Origin: Acidobacteriota bacterium
Lineage (GTDB): Bacteria > Acidobacteriota > Holophagae > Thermotomaculales > Thermotomaculaceae
DNA length: 11,058 nucleotides
NCBI GenBank assembly: GCA_015487755.1
Contig: WFPG01000045.1
Coordinates: 1-11,058 of the forward strand
Direction: 5' to 3'
Positions within the stretch are counted from its first letter, which is position 1, and each line of letters begins with the position of its first letter. Under the pieces are notes generated by a model, which did not search any database, had not been told where the DNA came from, and saw only the letters and a program-made list of their open reading frames with translations. A program made the position numbers and the translations under genes. Positions 6,390 through 11,058 of this stretch are shown piece by piece.

Positions 6390-7649
6390 ATGAAAGTTCT
6401 GGTAATAGGAAGCGGCGGAAGGGAACATGCTTTAACATGGAAGATTTCACAGTCGCCGCTGGTAGATAAGATTTACTGTGCGCCTGGAAACGCAGGGATT
6501 TCAAGTTTAGCGGAATGCGTGGACATTAAGCCAAATGATTTTGACGGTTTAATAGATTTCGCAAAGAAAAACAACATTGATTTAACAGTGGTAGGGCCGG
6601 AGCAACCGCTTGTTGACGGAATTGCCGACAGGTTTGAAGAAGAAGGCTTACTGATTTACGGCCCTAAAAAAGAAGGGGCAATTCTTGAAGGCTCAAAGAT
6701 ATTTGCCAAAAAATTTATGCAAAAACACAATATCCCGACAGCAAAGTATGTGGTATTTGAAAACCCTGTTGATGCAAGAAACTACATAGGCAGCGGAGAA
6801 ATCACCTGCCCTACGGTAATAAAGGCAGACGGGCTTGCGGCAGGCAAAGGGGTTGTCATTTGCGAAAACATGGTTCAGGGAATGAACGCAATAACCGAGT
6901 TAATGGAAAATAAAAAATTCGGCAAGGCGGGAGAAAAGATTGTCCTTGAAGAGTTTTTGGTAGGCTGGGAAGCGTCAATTCACATAATTACGGACGGAAA
7001 GGATTACTTAATACTCCCATGTGCAAAAGACCATAAAAAGATTTACGACGGTGAAAAAGGGCCCAACACAGGGGGAATGGGGGCTGTTTCGCCTTCTCCT
7101 CAGATAGACGCAACAATGAATGAAACCATTAAAACAAAGATAATTGAGCCTTTTATGGAAGGCTTAAAGAAAGAGGGAATAAACTTTAAAGGGACTGTTT
7201 TCTTTGGCCTCATGCTGACAAAAAAAGGCCCTTATGTGCTTGAATTTAATGTCAGGTTCGGAGACCCTGAAACACAGGTTATCCTTCCGAGAGTAGAAAA
7301 CGACATTGTCCCAATTTTGTATTCTGTCGCAAAAGGCAAACTTGAAGGGGATATAAAAATGTCGCCTAATGTTGCAGTCAATGTTGTTGCTGTATCAAGA
7401 GGCTATCCCGGCAAATACGAAAAAGGGTTTGAAATTTCATTGCCTGAGCCTACAAGTTCAAATATTACGGTTTTCCATGCAGGGACAAAGTTTAATGATG
7501 AGGGGAAACTTATAACAAACGGGGGAAGGGTTATCTCCGTTACCGCACTTGCCCCCGATATTGAATCGGCGCGGAAAGAGGCCTACGGCTCTTTAAAACA
7601 GATAAAGTTTAAGGGAATGTTTTTCAGGAAAGACATAGCGGCACTATGA
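6390..7649 (+). CDS. purD: Phosphoribosylamine-glycine ligase (GARS)
   Basis: PurD joins 5-phosphoribosylamine and glycine using ATP to give glycinamide ribonucleotide, the second step of purine biosynthesis in the cytoplasm. The 419-aa protein has normal family length. Visible landmarks, numbered from the ATG at 6390, are the N-terminal VIGSGGREHAL (5-15), VVGPEQPLVDGI (67-78), the ATP-grasp segment KADGLAAGKGV (145-155), LEEFLVGWEAS (186-196), the DHKKIYDGEKGPNTGGMGA block (214-232), and LEFNVRFGDPETQ (284-296) with the Glu and Asn that coordinate Mg. The start at 6390 is preferred over 6369 because it gives the canonical N-terminus and has the better ribosome binding site. Its TGA overlaps the cinA ATG, implying translational coupling. 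Confidence 0.97.
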   Translation: MKVLVIGSGGREHALTWKISQSPLVDKIYCAPGNAGISSLAECVDIKPNDFDGLIDFAKKNNIDLTVVGPEQPLVDGIADRFEEEGLLIYGPKKEGAILEGSKIFAKKFMQKHNIPTAKYVVFENPVDARNYIGSGEITCPTVIKADGLAAGKGVVICENMVQGMNAITELMENKKFGKAGEKIVLEEFLVGWEASIHIITDGKDYLILPCAKDHKKIYDGEKGPNTGGMGAVSPSPQIDATMNETIKTKIIEPFMEGLKKEGINFKGTVFFGLMLTKKGPYVLEFNVRFGDPETQVILPRVENDIVPILYSVAKGKLEGDIKMSPNVAVNVVAVSRGYPGKYEKGFEISLPEPTSSNITVFHAGTKFNDEGKLITNGGRVISVTALAPDIESARKEAYGSLKQIKFKGMFFRKDIAAL

Positions 7650-8869
7650 AAACCATAAAAGCGGAACTTATAGCCATAGGAAGCGAGTTGTTAGGGACTT
7701 CCAAAATAGATACAAACTCCCTATTTATTACAAAGCACCTGAACGAGTTAGGCATTGAAGTAGCCTATAAAACCGTTGTGGGAGACGAGAGGTTAAGCCT
7801 TAAAAAAGCATTTGAAACAGCATTAAACAGGGCTGACATCGTCATTTCAACAGGGGGGTTGGGCCCCACAGAGGACGACTTTACAAAAGATGTTGTGGCT
7901 GAATTGTGCGGGGTAAACCTTGTTTTAAACAATGACATTCTTGAAAAACTGAAAGAGAGGTTTGCGAAAAGAAAGATAGATTTTCCCGAAAATTCAAAAA
8001 AGATGGCTTTAATCCCCGAAAACGCAATTCCAATTCCCAATAGCCCGGGTGCGGCACCGGGAGTTTTTTTAGAGTGCAACGGTAAAACAATTATTCTCCT
8101 TCCCGGCGTGCCAAGGGAAATGAAGTATATGATTGAAAACTTTGTTGTTGAGAAACTTAACGAAAGGTACAAACTACCGAAAAAGTTTTCAATCTCAATG
8201 AACTTTGCCTCAATACCTGAAGCAATAATAGACAACACCTTAAAAGAGATAGAGTTTGAAAAACAGGGGATTACCTATGCAATTTTAGCCTCTTTAAGAA
8301 AGGTTCAGGTAATACTTTCAGGCTATCAAAAGGAAAAGGTTGAAGAGTTTTCAAAAAAGGTTATATTAAAGTTTCCCGAGGCATTTTTCGGATACGGAGA
8401 CATATTCCTTGAAAACGCAGTGCTTGAACTGTTGATAAAGCAAAATAAAACGGTTGCCTTTGCCGAATCCTGCACAGGCGGGTGGCTTGGAAAACTTATA
8501 ACAGACATTCCAGGCAGTTCAAAGGCATTTTTAGGCGGGGTTGTAAGTTACTCAAACGAGGCAAAGATAAACATCTTAAATGTGCCGAAAGAAACTATTG
8601 AGAAATTCGGCGCCGTTTCCCCCCAAACCGCTTTTTACATGGCAAACAATGTTAGAAAACTCTTTAACTCGGATTTCGGCATAGGGATAACAGGTGTTGC
8701 GGGGCCTTCCCAATCTGAGAAAAAGCCTGCAGGGCTTGTTTTTATTGCCGCATGCTCAAAAGAAAAAACTGTTGTAAAAAAGTATAACTTCAGGGGAGAC
8801 AGGGAGATGGTAAAGCAGCAGTCAACATCAAGGGCTTTAGACTTGCTTAGAAGGGAATTCTTAAAATGA
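7646..8869 (+). CDS. cinA: CinA-family protein (NMN amidohydrolase type)
   Basis: This 407-aa two-domain protein has the usual full CinA length. The N-terminal MoaB/MogA-like domain (about 5-170) shows AELIAIGSELLGTSK, TGGLGPTEDD (69-78) and LLPGVPREM (151-159). In two-domain CinA proteins this domain hydrolyses ADP-ribose or related nucleotides. The C-terminal CinA/PncC domain (about 255-407) shows AESCTGG (273-279), VSYSNEAK and GITGVAGP (347-354), the nicotinamide mononucleotide deamidase signature. Together they act in pyridine-nucleotide recycling. The gene overlaps purD at its start and thpR at its end by ATGA, so the three are almost certainly one operon. The older link to competence does not apply on this evidence. 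Confidence 0.96.
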   Translation: MKTIKAELIAIGSELLGTSKIDTNSLFITKHLNELGIEVAYKTVVGDERLSLKKAFETALNRADIVISTGGLGPTEDDFTKDVVAELCGVNLVLNNDILEKLKERFAKRKIDFPENSKKMALIPENAIPIPNSPGAAPGVFLECNGKTIILLPGVPREMKYMIENFVVEKLNERYKLPKKFSISMNFASIPEAIIDNTLKEIEFEKQGITYAILASLRKVQVILSGYQKEKVEEFSKKVILKFPEAFFGYGDIFLENAVLELLIKQNKTVAFAESCTGGWLGKLITDIPGSSKAFLGGVVSYSNEAKINILNVPKETIEKFGAVSPQTAFYMANNVRKLFNSDFGIGITGVAGPSQSEKKPAGLVFIAACSKEKTVVKKYNFRGDREMVKQQSTSRALDLLRREFLK

Positions 8870-9408
8870 CAAAGAGGCTTTTCCTTGCTCTTGAATTGCC
8901 TGAAAACATAAAAAACGAACTTATTTTGCAGCAGAATAACCTTGTGAAAAAACTGGGGGTAAAAGGGAAAACCCACAGAGACGCACTCCACCTTACCCTT
9001 AAATTTATAGGAGACTTTGAAGAAGAAAAAATAGAACAACTTGCAAAAGAGATTGAGGCATTTACCTCAAAAATTCACCCCTTCACATTAACCCTTGAAA
9101 AACTGTCCTGCTTTCCCAACTGCTTTAAGCCGAGGATTGTCTTTGTATCCTCAATCCCCCTTCAGCCTGTAAAAGCAATAGCGGAAAGCCTTGATTCTAT
9201 CTGCTCAAGGTTCGGGGTTGATAGTGAAAAAAGGCAATTTAAACCGCACATAACAATTTACAGGGTAAAAAAGCAGGCAAAGATTGAAGAAAAAAAGGTA
9301 AATCCCTTGAAGTTTGAGGTAAACTCAATAACCCTTTTTGAATCAATATTGAAACCTGACAGGGCATACTATAACCCCCTTTACACATTTAAATTAACAG
9401 GGGAATAA
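8866..9408 (+). CDS. thpR: RNA 2',3'-cyclic phosphodiesterase (2H family)
   Basis: This 180-aa protein belongs to the 2H phosphoesterase (LigT/ThpR) family. Both signature histidine motifs are intact: H42-L-T44 in LHLTLKFIGD, and H128-I-T130 in FKPHITIYRV. The N-terminus RLFLALELPE is typical of the family, and the length is normal. Members open 2',3'-cyclic phosphates to 2'-phosphates and can join tRNA halves in vitro; the physiological substrate is generally unsettled. The ATG overlaps the cinA stop, and the cinA-thpR pairing recurs in several bacterial phyla. A gap of 116 bp separates it from gpsA. That gap holds only weak promoter-like sequence and no convincing terminator. Confidence 0.95.
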   Translation: MTKRLFLALELPENIKNELILQQNNLVKKLGVKGKTHRDALHLTLKFIGDFEEEKIEQLAKEIEAFTSKIHPFTLTLEKLSCFPNCFKPRIVFVSSIPLQPVKAIAESLDSICSRFGVDSEKRQFKPHITIYRVKKQAKIEEKKVNPLKFEVNSITLFESILKPDRAYYNPLYTFKLTGE

Positions 9409-9524
9409 GCCTTTAATTTTCTATAAAAAACCTTGTTTAATGGTAGGCTTGCAAACACTTTAACACCTTCAATTTAACAGCATTTTGTGATATTCTAATT
9501 TTAATCAAAATTGCGGGAGGGGAT

Positions 9525-10532
9525 ATGAAAATTGCAGTAATCGGAGCAGGTAGTTGGGGAACCGCATTGGCTTTATACCTTGCAGACATAGGGCACAGGG
9601 TAAGGCTATGGGTTTACAGGGAAGAAGGGGCTGAAGAGATTATTGAAAAAAGAGAAAATGTCATTTACCTTCCGGGCTTTCCATTCCCGGAAAACCTTAC
9701 GCCTTCATTTGACTTTGAGTTCTGCCTTGACGAAGCAGAGATTGTTCTAACCGTTGTTCCCACACAGGTTTACAGAAGCGTAATCCCTCAATTTTTACCC
9801 TATGTAAAAAAAGATATGGTTTTCCTCTCTGCATCAAAGGGAATTGAAAACAACACTTTAAAAAGGGTAACGGAGATACTGCACGAATTTTTAGACCCGA
9901 AAGGGGTTGAGCATATAGGGGTAATTTCAGGGCCTTCATTTGCAAAAGAGGTTGCAAAAAAATACCCCACCGCTGTTACTGTGGCATTTCCGGACGAAGA
10001 CACCGCAAAAGAGGTTCAACACGCCTTTGCTTCAGAGTACTTCAGGCTTTACAGAAATACCGATGTTGCGGGGATTGAGGTTTGCGGCGCTTTGAAAAAC
10101 GTAATCGCGCTTGCATCAGGCATGGTTGAAGGGTTAGGATACGGGGCAAACACAAGGGCTGCACTAATTACAAGGGGGCTTGTTGAGATAACAAGAATCG
10201 GGCTTGTGTTAGGCGGAGAGCCTGAAACCTTCCCGGGATTGGCTGGAATGGGGGATTTGGTTTTAACCTGCACCTCAACCCTTTCAAGAAACTTTTCGGT
10301 GGGAAGGGAATTAGGCAAGGGAAAAACAATTGAAGAGATTATGTCCCACATGAGAATGGTTGCGGAAGGGGTAAAAACAGCCATTTCAGTAAAACAACTT
10401 GTTGAAAAAACAGGGGTTGAAATGCCTATATCCGAAAAGGTTTACGAGATAATTTACGATAAAAAAGACCCGAAATTAGGGGTAACGGAACTTATGACAA
10501 GGAGTTTGAAATCGGAAAAAGAGATTTTCTGA
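9525..10532 (+). CDS. gpsA: Glycerol-3-phosphate dehydrogenase [NAD(P)+]
   Basis: GpsA reduces dihydroxyacetone phosphate to sn-glycerol 3-phosphate, the backbone precursor of membrane phospholipids. The 335-aa protein has standard length. It shows the Rossmann motif VIGAGSWGTA (5-14), SASKGIE (102-108), the ISGPSFAKEVA segment (134-144), the catalytic Lys in CGALKNVIALASG (K191), GLAGMGDLVLTCTS (238-251) and the usual C-terminal LMTRSLKSE. The ATG at 9525 is preceded by GGGAGGGG. A weak extended -10-like TGATATTCT at 9488-9496 lies upstream, so it may have its own promoter besides read-through from thpR. Its last codons overlap the probable ribosome binding site of the next gene. Confidence 0.97.
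   Translation: MKIAVIGAGSWGTALALYLADIGHRVRLWVYREEGAEEIIEKRENVIYLPGFPFPENLTPSFDFEFCLDEAEIVLTVVPTQVYRSVIPQFLPYVKKDMVFLSASKGIENNTLKRVTEILHEFLDPKGVEHIGVISGPSFAKEVAKKYPTAVTVAFPDEDTAKEVQHAFASEYFRLYRNTDVAGIEVCGALKNVIALASGMVEGLGYGANTRAALITRGLVEITRIGLVLGGEPETFPGLAGMGDLVLTCTSTLSRNFSVGRELGKGKTIEEIMSHMRMVAEGVKTAISVKQLVEKTGVEMPISEKVYEIIYDKKDPKLGVTELMTRSLKSEKEIF
10499..10504 (+). promoter_or_regulatory. Shine-Dalgarno inside gpsA for the next gene
   Basis: AAGGAG lies in the 3' end of gpsA, exactly 6 bp before an in-frame ATC at 10511 of the following gene. The spacing is ideal for initiation, but no ATG, GTG or TTG is present in that frame at that place. Confidence 0.45.
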
Positions 10533-11058
10533 TAATTACAGCCCTTGAGAAAGAAAAAAGGGCAATTTTATCCCATTCTTACATTAGAGATTTAGAAAAA
10601 AATGGAAGACTTGAACTTATATCAACGGGAATGGGGAAAGATTGCATAGAAAAAGCATCAAAAATAAACTTTTCAAATTACAGGTTTGTAATAAATGCGG
10701 GGGTGTGTGGAAGCGTAAACCCTGAGTTTAAACTCTTTGATGTTGTTATCCCGCAGAAAGTGTTTTTTGAAGGGGAAAATGACAACATAAATATACAAAC
10801 CGAACAATTAAATAAAGCAAAACTTGAAAAAGCGGGAATAAAGTTAAAGGGAAACTTAAGAACTCTCTTAAAACCTGCATTTTCAAGGGAAGAAAAGGAA
10901 AAACTATTTAAGCAAAAAATAGACCTAATAGACATGGAATGCTATCATTTATTAAAACTTTACCCTAAAATCATTCCCATAAAGGTAATAACAGACACAT
11001 TTCACACCGAAAATTCAAAAAAATCACACCTTCAACACATTTCGGAAGGGCTTGAAAA
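10511..11058 (+). CDS. Nucleoside phosphorylase-superfamily protein, 3' end missing
   Basis: This partial protein looks like the MTA/SAH nucleosidase, futalosine hydrolase and HpnG superfamily. It has an N-terminal strand FLIITALEKEKRAIL, a GMGK turn, NAGVCGSVNPEFKLFDVVIP (the ribose/phosphate-side loop of the family), and IDMECYHLLKL, where the Asp-Met-Glu matches the family's nucleoside-binding Glu motif. Reading continues past the window end. The frame is open from 10463 (after a TAA at 10460-10462) but contains no ATG, GTG or TTG until ATG at 10631, which would remove the conserved first strand. I list the ATC at 10511 because AAGGAG stands 6 bp before it. CTG at 10529, overlapping the gpsA stop, is the other candidate. 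The exact substrate cannot be assigned. Confidence 0.75.
   Translation, partial: MGKRDFLIITALEKEKRAILSHSYIRDLEKNGRLELISTGMGKDCIEKASKINFSNYRFVINAGVCGSVNPEFKLFDVVIPQKVFFEGENDNINIQTEQLNKAKLEKAGIKLKGNLRTLLKPAFSREEKEKLFKQKIDLIDMECYHLLKLYPKIIPIKVITDTFHTENSKKSHLQHISEGLE

Noticed and set aside
7765..8238. Long minus-strand open frame within cinA
   Set aside because: It is fully antisense to a well-conserved gene, its composition is that of a complement shadow, and it has no supporting ribosome binding site.
9407..9450. AAGCCT...AGGCTT inverted repeat after thpR as a terminator
   Set aside because: The 6-bp stem would enclose a loop of about 32 bases and is not followed by a T-run, so it is probably chance.
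9468..9496. Promoter for gpsA (TTCAAT, 17 bp, TATTCT with TGA extension)
   Set aside because: The -35 box is poor and the -10 matches only 4 of 6. It is possible but too weak to list as a feature.
1..11058. CRISPR array, tRNA, rRNA, riboswitch or defence island
   Set aside because: No regularly spaced repeats, cloverleaf sequences, rRNA cores or purine/other riboswitch-like conserved blocks were seen by eye on either strand.

Overview
The window looks like chromosomal DNA from a fairly AT-rich bacterium. Its proteins are rich in Lys, Glu and Ile, Shine-Dalgarno sequences are strong, two proteins carry secretion or membrane-anchor N-termini, and the rest are ordinary bacterial metabolic genes. 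I cannot fix the phylum from sequence alone. A Gram-negative anaerobe or thermophile would fit, but that is an impression and not evidence.

Layout. (1) 1-1306: a structurally complete IS3-family insertion sequence on the minus strand, with imperfect 27-bp terminal inverted repeats, orfA and orfB, and a nine-A slippery run for -1 frameshifting. Its outer left end coincides with base 1, so the left flank is not visible. (2) 1307-1486: the last 59 codons of a plus-strand gene cut by the IS. The product is not recognised. (3) 1503-1535: a GC-rich hairpin with T-tracts on both sides, acting as a shared terminator for the remnant and for the convergent gene cluster. (4) 6240 to 1535, minus strand: a two-gene transcription unit encoding exported or anchored proteins. 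The first is a 288-aa membrane-anchored protein with two NTF2/cystatin-like halves. The second is a 1268-aa secreted, mostly alpha-helical protein ending in beta-rich domains, one of which also looks NTF2-like. This pair is the least explained and most interesting part of the window. (5) 6241-6389: a divergent promoter region. (6) 6390 to the window end, plus strand: purD, cinA and thpR, joined by ATGA start/stop overlaps, then a 116-bp gap, gpsA, and the 5' part of a nucleoside-phosphorylase-superfamily gene that has no conventional start codon.

The plus-strand genes are core functions: purine synthesis (PurD), pyridine-nucleotide salvage (CinA), a 2H phosphoesterase (ThpR), phospholipid precursor synthesis (GpsA) and probably nucleoside cleavage. 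The minus-strand pair faces away from them across a shared promoter region and probably forms a separate cell-envelope module. No CRISPR array, tRNA, rRNA, phage gene or recognisable defence system was seen.
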